Assembly: GCF_001421515.1 (NCBI RefSeq)
Contig: NZ_LMKM01000034.1
Span: 62,001-126,000 of the forward strand
Length of the DNA stretch: 64,000 nt
Source of the DNA: Pedobacter sp. Leaf216
GTDB lineage: Bacteria > Bacteroidota > Bacteroidia > Sphingobacteriales > Sphingobacteriaceae
Direction of reading: 5' to 3'
Below, one piece after another: positions 24,003-33,066 of this stretch; the first letter of the stretch is position 1; every line of letters starts with the position of its first letter. The notes beneath the pieces are model-generated. The model was not told the origin of the DNA, made no database searches, and saw nothing but the letters and a program-made list of their open reading frames with translations. Both the position numbers and the translations under genes were made by a program.

Positions 24003-24884
24003 ATGAGCGACACTAAAAAAAATCTACTTACAAAAGCTATCGGGCAAAAGAGCACCACATTAGAGGCAGAAATGTCTTTTTTCGATCACCTGGATGTTCT
24101 CCGTAAACATTTAATCAGAGCGGTAATTGCCATTGCCGTTTTTACGGGTATCGCATTTTACTTCAATGAAGAAATCCTGGATAAAATCATTTTCGGGCCA
24201 AAAAAACCAGATTTCTGGACCTATCGCATGATGTGTAAACTGGTTGAACACTTCCCTTCTTTAGGAAAGGATATGTGTATCACCAAAATCAATGGAGAAA
24301 TTATAAATACCGAAATGGCTGGTCAGTTTAATTTACAACTGAACGTTTGTGTGATGTGTGGTATTATCCTTGGCTTCCCTTACTTATTGTGGGAAATATG
24401 GCGCTTTGTTAAGCCGGCATTACATGAAAAAGAACGTAAATCGGCCAGCGGTTTTGTTTTCTTTGCATCGTTACTTTTTATTATCGGAATCATATTTGGG
24501 TACTTCATTATTTGTGCACTATCTATTAATTTTTTAACAGGTTACACAGTAAGTTCTGAAATCAAAAACACCTTTACAATTGATTCATATGTATCTTCCA
24601 TAGCTACGTTAACCTTAGGAACAGGTATTATTTTTGAACTTCCGATCATTATTTTTATCCTATCAAAACTGGGGTTAATGACTCCAAAACTGATGAGATC
24701 GAGCAGAAGATACGCAACTGTAATCATTTTGATTATTGCTGCAATTGTTACACCAACGCCTGATATATTAACTATGTTGACTGTAGCAGCTCCTTTATTT
24801 TTATTGTATGAGGCAAGCATCTTTGTTTCGGCATACATTGAAAAGAAGAAGAAAAAAGCAGAAGCGGCCTTCTATGCTAACTAA
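24003..24884 (+). CDS. tatC: Sec-independent protein translocase TatC
   Basis: 293 residues with six hydrophobic segments. The TatC N-terminus FFDHLDVLRKHLIRAVIAI and the conserved RFVKPALHEKERK loop after helix 2 are present, as are TLTLGTGIIFELPIIIFIL and ATVIILIIAAIVTPTPD. TatC is the receptor for twin-arginine signal peptides in the inner membrane. An insert between helices 1 and 2 (about 50-105) makes it longer than the E. coli protein, as is common in Bacteroidota. No tatA gene is adjacent. It is followed 39 bp later by rpiB. Confidence 0.94.
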   Translation: MSDTKKNLLTKAIGQKSTTLEAEMSFFDHLDVLRKHLIRAVIAIAVFTGIAFYFNEEILDKIIFGPKKPDFWTYRMMCKLVEHFPSLGKDMCITKINGEIINTEMAGQFNLQLNVCVMCGIILGFPYLLWEIWRFVKPALHEKERKSASGFVFFASLLFIIGIIFGYFIICALSINFLTGYTVSSEIKNTFTIDSYVSSIATLTLGTGIIFELPIIIFILSKLGLMTPKLMRSSRRYATVIILIIAAIVTPTPDILTMLTVAAPLFLLYEASIFVSAYIEKKKKKAEAAFYAN

Positions 24885-24923
24885 CAAAAACATTACGAAC
24901 GGATTTCATAATTCTCTATAAAT

Positions 24924-25367
24924 TTGACCATGTCTGATACAAAAATTAAAATTGCTATTGGAGCGGATCACGCGGGCTTTGAGTACAAAGAGTTACTAAA
25001 AGATTTTTTACAGCATTACGAAATAAAAGATTTTGGTACTTATTCTGAAAATTCTGTGGATTATCCAGATTTCGCTCATCCAGTTGCTGCTGCAGTTGAA
25101 AATGGAGATTTTACCTACGGAATTTTACTTTGCGGATCGGCAAATGGTGTGGCTATAACTGCAAACAAACATCAGCACATCAGGGCTGGTTTATGCTGGG
25201 AAAACGAAGTTGCTTCTTTAGTACGTAAACACAATAATGCAAATGTTTTATGTATTCCGGCAAGATTTGTTTCGGAAGAACTGGCAAAAGAAATAGCGAC
25301 AACTTTTTTAACCACTGAATTTGAAGGCGGTCGCCACCAAAACAGGGTTGAAAAAATTTCGTGTTAA
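24924..25367 (+). CDS. rpiB: ribose-5-phosphate isomerase B
   Basis: 147 residues with the RpiB/LacAB signature: IAIGADHAGFEYKELLKDFL near the N-terminus, YPDFAHPVAAAVENGDF, and the active-site Cys loop LLCGSANGVAITANKHQ followed by IRAGLCW. It interconverts ribose-5-phosphate and ribulose-5-phosphate in the pentose phosphate pathway. It starts 39 bp after tatC and is followed closely by the M28 peptidase gene. The three may share a transcript but show no common pathway. Confidence 0.93.
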   Translation: MTMSDTKIKIAIGADHAGFEYKELLKDFLQHYEIKDFGTYSENSVDYPDFAHPVAAAVENGDFTYGILLCGSANGVAITANKHQHIRAGLCWENEVASLVRKHNNANVLCIPARFVSEELAKEIATTFLTTEFEGGRHQNRVEKISC

Positions 25368-25393
25368 CAAGAACTTAACTAACTATTATCATA

Positions 25394-27028
25394 ATGAACA
25401 AAAAGTTTTTAACTCTTGGCTTGGCCTCGCTGGTTTCGGCGAGTTGCTTTAGTCAAATTAAGCCCCTTACACCTAATCAGGATGCAATAAAATTTAGCAA
25501 GGCAATCAATCCCGAAAATGCTTTTAAACACCTTTCTGTTTTAGCATCTGATGAATATGAAGGTCGCGAAACAGGCACAAAAGGAGCTTGGATGGCTGCT
25601 GATTATATCCGCGATTATTTTAAATCATTAGGTTTAAAAGCACCTGTAAATGGCAGTTATTTTCAGAAAATCGACCTTGTTAACGTAACGCTTAAAGAAA
25701 GTCATGTTACCGTAAACGGACAGCCAAAAGAATACCAAAAAGATTACCTGGTTTCGCCAAGTTTAATCAGCGACAAAGGTTTTACATTTTCAGCCAATGA
25801 ACTTGTATTTATCGGTTACGGTATAAAAAAAGATACTTACAACGATTTCTCCGGTACCGATATTAAAGGTAAAGTAGTAATCATGTTCAATGGCGGCGAC
25901 CCAACTTTGAAACCGGGAACAAGAATAGACAGAGCTGCTTATCGCGCTACCCTTGAGGCCAGAGCAAAATATTTTGCAGAAAACAACGTGAAAGCGATTA
26001 TTCTGATCGATCCAGCTGTTGACAGAATAACTGAAAACACAAAACAAACGCTTAAAAATGGCAGAGTAATGGTTAAAACCAATGCTGCTATGGAGGCTCA
26101 AAAACAGAATGATATCCCTCGTGTATCTATTTCAGTTGCGTTGGCCAATGAATTGTTTAAGGCATCTAATACTACTGTTGCAGATTTACAAAAGAAAATT
26201 GTAGATAGCCAGGCCCCAGCTTCGCAAGTATTAAATGTACCATTTTCAGCGAGCGCAGCAAAAACTGAAACTCCAGTAAGATGTGAAAATGTACTTGGTT
26301 ATTTAGAAGGCTCAGATCCAGTACTTAAAAAAGAAGTATTAATTCTTACAGGTCATTATGACCATATTGGACTTGAAACTGATCCAAATGCAAAAGATAA
26401 AGTGAATAATGGAGCTGATGATGATGGATCTGGAACTACTGGCGTTTTATTAATGGCAAAAGCATTTACAGATGCTAAAAAGGCTGGTAAAGGTTCTAAA
26501 CGCAGTATTTTATTTATGACTGTTGTTGGTGAGGAAAAAGGATTATGGGGTTCTGAATGGTATTCGGAGCATCCGGTTTTTTCTGTCGAAAACACAATTG
26601 CTGATTTAAACACAGATATGATTGGCCGTACAGGTGAGGAATATTTAGGTAAACCAGATTCTGCAAACTACATTTACTCTGTAGGATCGAACATGTTAAG
26701 CAGCGATTTAGGTAAGTTAAGCGAGCAGGTTAATGCAACTTATACCAAAATGAAACTGGATTATAAATACGATGATCCAAAAGATCCTGAACAAATTTAC
26801 TACCGTTCTGATCACTATAACTTTGCTAAATTAGGTATTCCGATTATTTTCTATTATGATGGGATGTTACAGCAAGACTACCATAAACCAGGTGATGAAG
26901 TAAGCAAAATAAATTTCCCGCTTTTGGCAAAAAGAGCAAAACTAACCTACTTTACCGCATGGGAATTGGCCAACAGAGCTAAAAGACCGGCAGTAGATAT
27001 GGACGGAAAAGGGAATCCAAAAAAATAA
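25394..27028 (+). CDS. exported M28 family metallopeptidase
   Basis: 544 residues. A signal sequence (MNKKFLTLGLASLVSASCF) may be lipidated at Cys19. A PA domain insert covers about 120-260. The M28 zinc site is LTGHYDHIGLE (His, Asp), NNGADDDGSGTTG (Asp), VVGEEKGLWGSEWY (Glu-Glu pair), DLNTDMIG and RSDHYNFAKLG. These are the ligands of the di-zinc aminopeptidase fold. It probably degrades peptides in the periplasm or outside the cell. It follows rpiB by 26 bp and ends with an intrinsic terminator. Confidence 0.92.
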   Translation: MNKKFLTLGLASLVSASCFSQIKPLTPNQDAIKFSKAINPENAFKHLSVLASDEYEGRETGTKGAWMAADYIRDYFKSLGLKAPVNGSYFQKIDLVNVTLKESHVTVNGQPKEYQKDYLVSPSLISDKGFTFSANELVFIGYGIKKDTYNDFSGTDIKGKVVIMFNGGDPTLKPGTRIDRAAYRATLEARAKYFAENNVKAIILIDPAVDRITENTKQTLKNGRVMVKTNAAMEAQKQNDIPRVSISVALANELFKASNTTVADLQKKIVDSQAPASQVLNVPFSASAAKTETPVRCENVLGYLEGSDPVLKKEVLILTGHYDHIGLETDPNAKDKVNNGADDDGSGTTGVLLMAKAFTDAKKAGKGSKRSILFMTVVGEEKGLWGSEWYSEHPVFSVENTIADLNTDMIGRTGEEYLGKPDSANYIYSVGSNMLSSDLGKLSEQVNATYTKMKLDYKYDDPKDPEQIYYRSDHYNFAKLGIPIIFYYDGMLQQDYHKPGDEVSKINFPLLAKRAKLTYFTAWELANRAKRPAVDMDGKGNPKK

Positions 27029-27034
27029 AATATT

Positions 27035-27066
27035 AAGCCTCGATAAAATGTCGGGGCTTTTTTATG
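27035..27066 (+). terminator. intrinsic terminator after the M28 peptidase gene
   Basis: AAGCCTCGA (27035-27043) pairs with TCGGGGCTT (27051-27059) around a 7-nt loop, followed by TTTTTTATG. Confidence 0.8.
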
Positions 27067-27103
27067 CCTAAAGGCGAATCTTTTTATTTCAAGATTAAAA
27101 TGG

Positions 27104-27111
27104 TATTTTTG
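27104..27111 (+). promoter_or_regulatory. -7 promoter element TATTTTTG of the PIN-type TA module
   Basis: TATTTTTG fits TAnnTTTG and ends 14 nt before the antitoxin ATG at 27126. Confidence 0.45.
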
Positions 27112-27125
27112 ATAAAAGTAAGTAT

Positions 27126-27335
27126 ATGAATCAGTTGCATATTTTAGAAAAAATTAACATGATGCCTATTGCCTATCAGCAAGAGGTGGAAGACTTTATC
27201 GATTTTATTTTGCAAAAAAAAGTAAATAAAAAAAATGAAGAAAAGCAACAAAGAAAACTTGGCCTACTTAAAGGAAAAATGAAAATGAGCGAGGATTTTA
27301 ACGCTCCACTGGATGATTTTAGAGATTACATGTAG
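27126..27335 (+). CDS. DUF2281-type antitoxin of a PIN toxin module
   Basis: 69 residues. The N-terminal LHILEKINMMPIAYQQEVED and FIDFILQKK are typical of the DUF2281/VapB-like antitoxins. A Lys-rich linker and a C-terminal tail (GKMKMSEDFNAPLDDFRDYM) that would bind the toxin follow. Its stop codon overlaps the GTG start of the PIN gene by 1 nt. Such antitoxins usually bind their own promoter, but no clear operator repeat is visible here. Confidence 0.85.
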   Translation: MNQLHILEKINMMPIAYQQEVEDFIDFILQKKVNKKNEEKQQRKLGLLKGKMKMSEDFNAPLDDFRDYM

Positions 27336-27721
27336 TGAAAAAATTTTTGCTTGATACCCATGTTCTACTTTGGATGCAAGATGATAATATTGCACTATCT
27401 GAAACAGCAAGAAAAATTTTAGAAGATTCTACTACTCAAATCTATCTAAGCATTGTGAGTTTATGGGAGATTACCATAAAGCAATCCCTAGGCAAGTTAC
27501 AATTAGAATATTCATTAGACGAACTGATAGATTCCTGCAACAGCAGCAACATTACCATACTTCCAATAGATTACGGAACGCTGAAAATACTTAAAGTGCT
27601 ACCGTTTTTACATCGAGATCCTTTTGACAGAATCATTATAGCAACAAGTATGGAATTAGATTTAAATCTCATTTCGAATGATGAAATAGTGAAAAAATAC
27701 ATGACTAAAGTTACCTGGTAA
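27335..27721 (+). CDS. PIN-domain toxin (VapC-like RNase)
   Basis: 128 residues from a GTG start (MKKFLLDTHVLLWMQDD). The PIN acidic site is present: Asp7, Glu45 (VSLWEITIKQ), Asp95/Asp98 (HRDPFDRIIIATSM) and Asp116 (ISNDEIV). Metal-dependent PIN toxins cut tRNA or rRNA. The GTG start overlapping the antitoxin stop by 1 nt couples translation of the two. All expected catalytic acids are there, so the toxin is likely active. Confidence 0.9.
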   Translation: MKKFLLDTHVLLWMQDDNIALSETARKILEDSTTQIYLSIVSLWEITIKQSLGKLQLEYSLDELIDSCNSSNITILPIDYGTLKILKVLPFLHRDPFDRIIIATSMELDLNLISNDEIVKKYMTKVTW

Positions 27722-27786
27722 TATTCTCCCAAAATCACAACTACTTCTTTGTGTTAATTTCTAAAAATAAACTCAACAGGGTTTCC

Positions 27787-27794
27787 TATCTTTG
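27787..27794 (+). promoter_or_regulatory. -7 promoter element TATCTTTG upstream of the lutB-like gene
   Basis: TATCTTTG matches TAnnTTTG and lies 61 nt before the ATG at 27856, giving a leader of about 55 nt. Confidence 0.5.
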
Positions 27795-27855
27795 ATGTTG
27801 TAACGAAAAACTAAAATCAGTTAATATTCGTTAACCTATTACAAAATAACTATTG

Positions 27856-29241
27856 ATGAATATTGCTGAAGAATTTTTAGAAAAGTCTGACGAGAAAGCT
27901 TTCGATTTACCGCATCGTAAAACCATAAATTATAATATTGGAAAATACAATGCAGCTGTTGAGCGCGGCTTGTCAAAATTCGAAAATTTAGAGGCATCCA
28001 AAAAGAAAGCACACGTAATCAAGTGGCGTGTAATGGAAAACCTTGATAAATTTTTACCTGAGTTCGAATCAAATTTCCAACGGCGAGGCGGCAAAGTAAT
28101 TTGGGCGAACGATGCAGAAGAAGCCCAGCAGGAAATCCTCAATATCATTAAAAGAAACAATGGCAAAACGGTTATCAAATCAAAATCGATGACCACAGAG
28201 GAAATCCACATAAACGATTTCCTGGAAAAAAATAATATAGAATCGTTAGAAAGCGATTTGGGCGAATACATTGTTCAATTGCTTGGTCAGGCTCCGTACC
28301 ATATTGTAACACCGGCGATGCACCTCAGTGCAACAGATATTGCACAGCTATTTCACGATAAATTTGGCACACCTATCGATGCCACTCCTCCTCAACTGGT
28401 ACAAAAAGCAAGAGAATTACTTCGCGATAAATACCTGAAAGCCGATATTGGCATCAGTGGTGGAAATTTTTTAATCGCCGATACAGGAAGTATTGCCCTA
28501 ACAGAAAATGAAGGTAATGCCCGTTTAAGCACTACATTTCCTAAAATCCACATTGCTATTGTAGGCATCGAAAAGGTAATTCCTTCTATGGCAGATTTGG
28601 ATCTGTTTTGGCCGCTACTTGCCTCACATGGAACCGGACAAAATTTAACGGTTTACAATACTATTTTAAGTGGCCCCCGCCAACCAAATGAAACAGATGG
28701 CCCTGAGGAAATGTATGTAATCCTTCTGGATAATGGCCGCACCAATTTATTGGCACAAAAAGACCAAAGACAGGGTTTGTACTGCATCCGTTGTGGTGCA
28801 TGTTTAAATGCATGTCCTGTTTATAAAAATATTGGTGGACATACCTATAATACAACCTATAGTGGTCCGATTGGCTCTGTAATTACTCCTCATTTAAAGG
28901 GCATGGAGGAATTTAAACATTTAAGCTATGCATCAAGTCTTTGCGGAAAATGCTCAGAAGTATGCCCCGTTAAAATAGACATCCACAAAATGCTTTTACT
29001 TAATCGAAGAGATGCCGCAGCAGGACATGAAAATGGAAAGAAAGAGGAAATTGGCTGGACTATGTTTAGCAAAATGATGCTAAAACGCAAATGGATGGAT
29101 TTTTTTGGTGGAAATTTTAAAAACTTCATGCTCAAAAGATTTTTCAAAAGGAGTTGGGGCAAATATCGCGAAATGCCAAAAGTTGCCGATAAATCTTTTG
29201 CCAAACAATGGGAAGAGCTGAAAAAAAGTAAGGAGTCTTAA
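27856..29241 (+). CDS. LutB-like iron-sulfur protein (lactate utilisation type)
   Basis: 461 residues. An N-terminal LUD domain covers about 60-290, with KSKSMTTEEIHINDFLEKNN and DIGISGGNFLIADTGSIAL. Two 4Fe-4S ferredoxin motifs follow: CIRCGACLNACP (about 310-321) and CGKCSEVCP (about 361-369). This is the LutB/LldF architecture, a subunit of the LutABC L-lactate dehydrogenase. LutA and LutC genes are not next to it, which is unusual; they could lie elsewhere. The ATG at 27856 is used; a TTG sits directly before it. It is followed 27 bp later by the E1 dehydrogenase gene. Confidence 0.85.
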   Translation: MNIAEEFLEKSDEKAFDLPHRKTINYNIGKYNAAVERGLSKFENLEASKKKAHVIKWRVMENLDKFLPEFESNFQRRGGKVIWANDAEEAQQEILNIIKRNNGKTVIKSKSMTTEEIHINDFLEKNNIESLESDLGEYIVQLLGQAPYHIVTPAMHLSATDIAQLFHDKFGTPIDATPPQLVQKARELLRDKYLKADIGISGGNFLIADTGSIALTENEGNARLSTTFPKIHIAIVGIEKVIPSMADLDLFWPLLASHGTGQNLTVYNTILSGPRQPNETDGPEEMYVILLDNGRTNLLAQKDQRQGLYCIRCGACLNACPVYKNIGGHTYNTTYSGPIGSVITPHLKGMEEFKHLSYASSLCGKCSEVCPVKIDIHKMLLLNRRDAAAGHENGKKEEIGWTMFSKMMLKRKWMDFFGGNFKNFMLKRFFKRSWGKYREMPKVADKSFAKQWEELKKSKES

Positions 29242-29268
29242 TAAGAGGTAATCAGTTAAATAACCCAT

Positions 29269-31245
29269 ATGCATTTCAATCGAGGCGATAAAGACAACAA
29301 ATTCCTGCTGAATTTATATAAAAGATTGCTTTATCCCCGAATGGTTGAAGAGAAAATGCTCAAACTTCTACGCCAGGGGAGAATTGGAAAATGGTTTTCA
29401 GGAATCGGTCAGGAAGCCATTGCAGTAGGCAGTACTTTAGCGATGCATAGCAACGAATACATTTTACCGATGCACCGTAATTTGGGTGTCTTCACTTCGC
29501 GCAATATTCCTTTAAAGAAATTAATGGCCCAATGGCAGGGCAAAATTACCGGGTTTACTAAAGGTCGTGATCGATCCTTTCATTTCGGCACACAAGATTA
29601 TAAAATCATTGGGATGATATCGCATCTTGGCCCACAAATGGCCTTGGCAGATGGTATTGCATTGGCAGATTTGCTAGCCAATAGGCAACATGCAACCCTT
29701 GTTTATACAGGAGAAGGTGCCACCAGCGAAGGTGATTTTCATGAAGCATTAAACGTTGCCGCAGTTTGGGGGCTTCCTGTTATTTTTCTCATCGAAAATA
29801 ATGGATATGGTCTTTCCACTCCAAAATCAGAACAATTTAGGTGCAAAAACCTGGTTGATAAGGCCATTGGTTATGGGATAGAAGGTGTTCAGATAGATGG
29901 AAATAATGTGCTGGAAGTTTACGATACCATCAATCAGCTGGCCAATGAAATCAGAAAAGATCCCAGACCTGTTTTGGTAGAATGCATGACTTTCAGAATG
30001 CGGGGCCATGAAGAAGCATCAGGTACTAAATATGTTCCGCAAGAAATGTTTGATGCGTGGGAAAAGAAAGATCCGTTAAACAATTACGAAGCCTACTTAG
30101 TTGAACAGGGTATTTTATCACCTGATAGCATTATTGACATCAAAATCCAGGTAAAAAGAGCTATAGAATTGGAAGTTGAAGAAGCTTTTAATGAAGAAGA
30201 ACCTATTGCAGATGCTGCTCTGGAAGAAAACGATATGTATTTTCCTTATGAGCAACAAGTAACGCTGCCTGTAGAAGCCTCTACAGAAAAAAGATATTTA
30301 GATGCCATAACCGATGGATTGGATCTGGCCATGCAAAAATACCCTAACCTGGTTTTAATGGGGCAGGATATTGCTGATTATGGTGGTGCTTTTAAAATCA
30401 CAGATGGTTTTACCACTAAATATGGCAAGGGCAGAGTTCGCAATACTCCAATTTGCGAATCGGCCATTGTGGGAGCAGGGTTAGGCTTATCTATAAATGG
30501 CTTTAAAGCTGTGGTAGAAATGCAGTTTGCCGATTTTGTAACGGTAGGGTTTAATCAGATTGTGAATAACCTGGCCAAAACGCATTATCGCTGGGGCGAA
30601 AAGGCTGATGTGGTGGTTCGCATGCCTACAGGTGCAGGATCCGGTGCAGGCCCGTTCCACTCACAAAGTAATGAAGCATGGTTTACTAAAACACCAGGTT
30701 TAAAAATAGTTTATCCAGCTTTTCCTGAAGATGCAAAAGGCCTATTATTGGCTGCAATTGAAGACCCTAATCCAGTGTTATATTTTGAGCACAAATATCT
30801 CTACAGAAGTTTAATCGGTTCAGTACCCCAAGGGTATTACACAACTGAAATTGGCAAAGCAGTTATACTTGCAAAAGGAAGTAAATTTTCGATCATTACT
30901 TATGGATTGGGCGTACATTGGGCTTTGGATTACCTGAAAGAATATCCCGAATGCGGGGCTACACTAATTGATTTGCGTACACTACAGCCTTGGAATAAAG
31001 AAGCTGTTAAAAAAGCCGTTAAGGCAACCGGCAGAGTGTTAATTCTGCACGAAGATACCTTAACAAATGGTTTTGGTGCCGAATTATCTGCATGGATTGG
31101 AGAACACTGTTTCTCTTACCTCGATGCGCCGGTAATGCGTTGTGCGAGTTTAGATACTGCAATTCCAATGAGTAAAATATTAGAAGACGATTTTTTAGCT
31201 AAAGCAAGATTAGCAGAAACAATTGATAAATTATTGAAATATTAA
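29269..31245 (+). CDS. fused alpha/beta E1 component of a 2-oxoacid dehydrogenase
   Basis: 658 residues joining both E1 subunits. The alpha part (about 1-320) has the thiamine diphosphate motif TGEGATSEGDFHEALN ... IENNGYG and RMRGHEEASG. The beta part (about 340-658) has LMGQDIADYGGAFKITDGF, MQFADFVTVGFNQIVNNLAK and RMPTGAGSGAGPFHSQSNEA. This is the branched-chain oxoacid dehydrogenase (BCKDH) type E1, which decarboxylates 2-oxoacids and hands the acyl group to an E2 lipoyl domain that is not encoded here. Branched acyl-CoA made this way could prime the KAS III enzymes in this window; that link is inference. It starts 27 bp after the LutB-like gene. Confidence 0.88.
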   Translation: MHFNRGDKDNKFLLNLYKRLLYPRMVEEKMLKLLRQGRIGKWFSGIGQEAIAVGSTLAMHSNEYILPMHRNLGVFTSRNIPLKKLMAQWQGKITGFTKGRDRSFHFGTQDYKIIGMISHLGPQMALADGIALADLLANRQHATLVYTGEGATSEGDFHEALNVAAVWGLPVIFLIENNGYGLSTPKSEQFRCKNLVDKAIGYGIEGVQIDGNNVLEVYDTINQLANEIRKDPRPVLVECMTFRMRGHEEASGTKYVPQEMFDAWEKKDPLNNYEAYLVEQGILSPDSIIDIKIQVKRAIELEVEEAFNEEEPIADAALEENDMYFPYEQQVTLPVEASTEKRYLDAITDGLDLAMQKYPNLVLMGQDIADYGGAFKITDGFTTKYGKGRVRNTPICESAIVGAGLGLSINGFKAVVEMQFADFVTVGFNQIVNNLAKTHYRWGEKADVVVRMPTGAGSGAGPFHSQSNEAWFTKTPGLKIVYPAFPEDAKGLLLAAIEDPNPVLYFEHKYLYRSLIGSVPQGYYTTEIGKAVILAKGSKFSIITYGLGVHWALDYLKEYPECGATLIDLRTLQPWNKEAVKKAVKATGRVLILHEDTLTNGFGAELSAWIGEHCFSYLDAPVMRCASLDTAIPMSKILEDDFLAKARLAETIDKLLKY

Positions 31246-31249
31246 ATGG

Positions 31250-31325
31250 TTTTGCCACAGAGACGCAGAAAATCACGGAGAACATTAATCATTTAATTCC
31301 GTTGCAATCCTAGTTTCCGTGGCTA
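31250..31325. repeat. intergenic repeat, type TTTTGCCAC...TTTCCGTGGCTA (copy 2)
   Basis: It begins TTTTGCCACAGAGACGCAG and ends TTTCCGTGGCTA, matching both ends of 14565-14648; the interiors differ. It fills the gap between the E1 gene and the adenine deaminase gene. Confidence 0.6.
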
Positions 31326-31340
31326 ATTTATATAAACAGC

Positions 31341-32978
31341 ATGAGCACTTTTAAAGTTGAAGGAAATATAATTAACATCAGAGAGCGAAATATTTTCTTT
31401 GGCGAAGTTGAAGTTGAGGATGGAAAAATAAAATCAATCAATAAAATTTCTGAACAGAAAGATGGGGTGCATTACATTTCGCCCGGGTTTATTGATAGTC
31501 ATGTACACATTGAAAGCAGCATGTTGATTCCAAGTGAATTTGCACGTTTGGCAGTTGTGCATGGTACAGTTGCTACCATTAGCGATCCACATGAAATTGC
31601 TAACGTATGTGGAATGGAAGGTGTAGAATTTATGATAGAAAATGGCAATACTGTTCCTTTTAAATTCAATTTTGGTGCGCCAAGCTGTGTTCCGGCTACT
31701 ATTTTTGAAACTGCCGGTGCTGAATTAAATCATGATGATGTAAAGTCGCTTTTAGAACGCCCGGAAATAAAATACCTGAGTGAAATGATGAATTTTCCTG
31801 GGGTACTAAATAAAGATGAAGAAGTTTTAAAAAAGATTTCAGCTGCGCACCATTTAGGCAAACCAGTAGATGGCCATGCACCGGGTTTGCGGGGAGAAGC
31901 TGTTCAACAATACATTAACGCCGGAATTTCTACCGATCATGAATGTTTTACTGCTGATGAAGCATTGGATAAGTTACAGCGTGGCATGAAAATCCTCATC
32001 CGCGAAGGAAGTGCTGCTAAAAATTTCGACGCATTAATTGATCTGCTGAACGATTGGCCTGAAATGATGATGTTTTGCAGCGATGATAAACACCCCGATA
32101 GTTTAGTAGAAAACCATATTAACGAGCTTTGTGCAAGAGCGATAGAAAAAGGAATTGATCTATTTAATATACTTCAAGCTGCCTGCATAAATCCCATTCT
32201 TCACTATAAATTAGATGTAGGCTCACTCCGGATCAATGATGATGCAGATTTTATTGTACTCGAAGATTTAAAAAACTTCAAGGTTAAACAAACCTATATT
32301 GATGGATTACTACTTGCCGAAAACGGTAAAACAGTGGGCAATTGGGTAATACATTTGGAAGATCGCGAATCGGTAAATCATTTCAATTGCAGCCTAAAAA
32401 AGGAAGCGGATTTTATTTATCCCTTTAACGGACAAGAAGAAATTCTTGTTATTGAAGCTTTGGATGGACAATTGATCACCAACAGATTATTAGCTACACC
32501 AAAAGTTTTAAATAGTAATATCGTAAGTGATACTGAAAACGATATTTTGAAAATGGTTGTGGTAAACCGTTACCTTGATGCACCTGTTGCAATATCTTTT
32601 GTAAAGAATTTTGGACTGAAACAAGGTGCTATTGCATCAAGTGTTGCGCACGACAGTCATAATATTATCGCAGTTGGCGTTGATGATAAAAGTATATGCG
32701 AAGCGGTAAATCTTGTAATTAAAGAAACCGGTGGCGTGGTTGCAATAGGTAATGGAAAAAAAGAAGTTTTAGCTTTACCTGTAGCAGGGTTAATGAGTAA
32801 TCAAAATGGTTATAAAGTAGCAGAAAGTTATACTTCAATTGATCAATTTGCGAAAGATTTAGGTGCTACACTTCTAGCTCCATTTATGACACTTTCTTTC
32901 ATGGCTTTATTGGTAATACCGCATTTAAAATTGAGCGATAAAGGTTTGTTTGATGGAAATGAGTTTAAGTTTTTATAA
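31341..32978 (+). CDS. ade: adenine deaminase
   Basis: 545 residues with amidohydrolase metal motifs. SPGFIDSHVHIESSMLIPSE (about 46-65) and GKPVDGHAPGLRGEAVQQY (about 172-190) fit Ade, as do FCSDDKHPDSLVENH and the C-terminal domain (SSVAHDSHNIIAVGVDD, LPVAGLMS). The enzyme converts adenine to hypoxanthine and ammonia in purine salvage. The length matches the Ade family, which is larger than the eukaryote-like adenine deaminases. A short intergenic repeat precedes it; no further promoter is clear. Confidence 0.93.
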   Translation: MSTFKVEGNIINIRERNIFFGEVEVEDGKIKSINKISEQKDGVHYISPGFIDSHVHIESSMLIPSEFARLAVVHGTVATISDPHEIANVCGMEGVEFMIENGNTVPFKFNFGAPSCVPATIFETAGAELNHDDVKSLLERPEIKYLSEMMNFPGVLNKDEEVLKKISAAHHLGKPVDGHAPGLRGEAVQQYINAGISTDHECFTADEALDKLQRGMKILIREGSAAKNFDALIDLLNDWPEMMMFCSDDKHPDSLVENHINELCARAIEKGIDLFNILQAACINPILHYKLDVGSLRINDDADFIVLEDLKNFKVKQTYIDGLLLAENGKTVGNWVIHLEDRESVNHFNCSLKKEADFIYPFNGQEEILVIEALDGQLITNRLLATPKVLNSNIVSDTENDILKMVVVNRYLDAPVAISFVKNFGLKQGAIASSVAHDSHNIIAVGVDDKSICEAVNLVIKETGGVVAIGNGKKEVLALPVAGLMSNQNGYKVAESYTSIDQFAKDLGATLLAPFMTLSFMALLVIPHLKLSDKGLFDGNEFKFL

Positions 32979-32987
32979 TAAGGCTTT

Positions 32988-33054
32988 CGTCACCCTGAAT
33001 TTATTTCAGGGTCTTCATTAAAGAAAGATACTGAAACAAGTTCAGTATGACGAT
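32988..33054. repeat. intergenic hairpin repeat, CGTCA...TGACG family (copy 1)
   Basis: CGTCACCCTGAA at the left end pairs with TTCAGTATGACG at the right end apart from two central mismatches. A related element with the same pairing plan and the same CTGAATTTATTTCAGGGTCT core lies at 49036-49116. It sits in a convergent gap (ade / SprT-like gene). Confidence 0.75.
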
Positions 33055-33066
33055 CCTGATAAAAAA

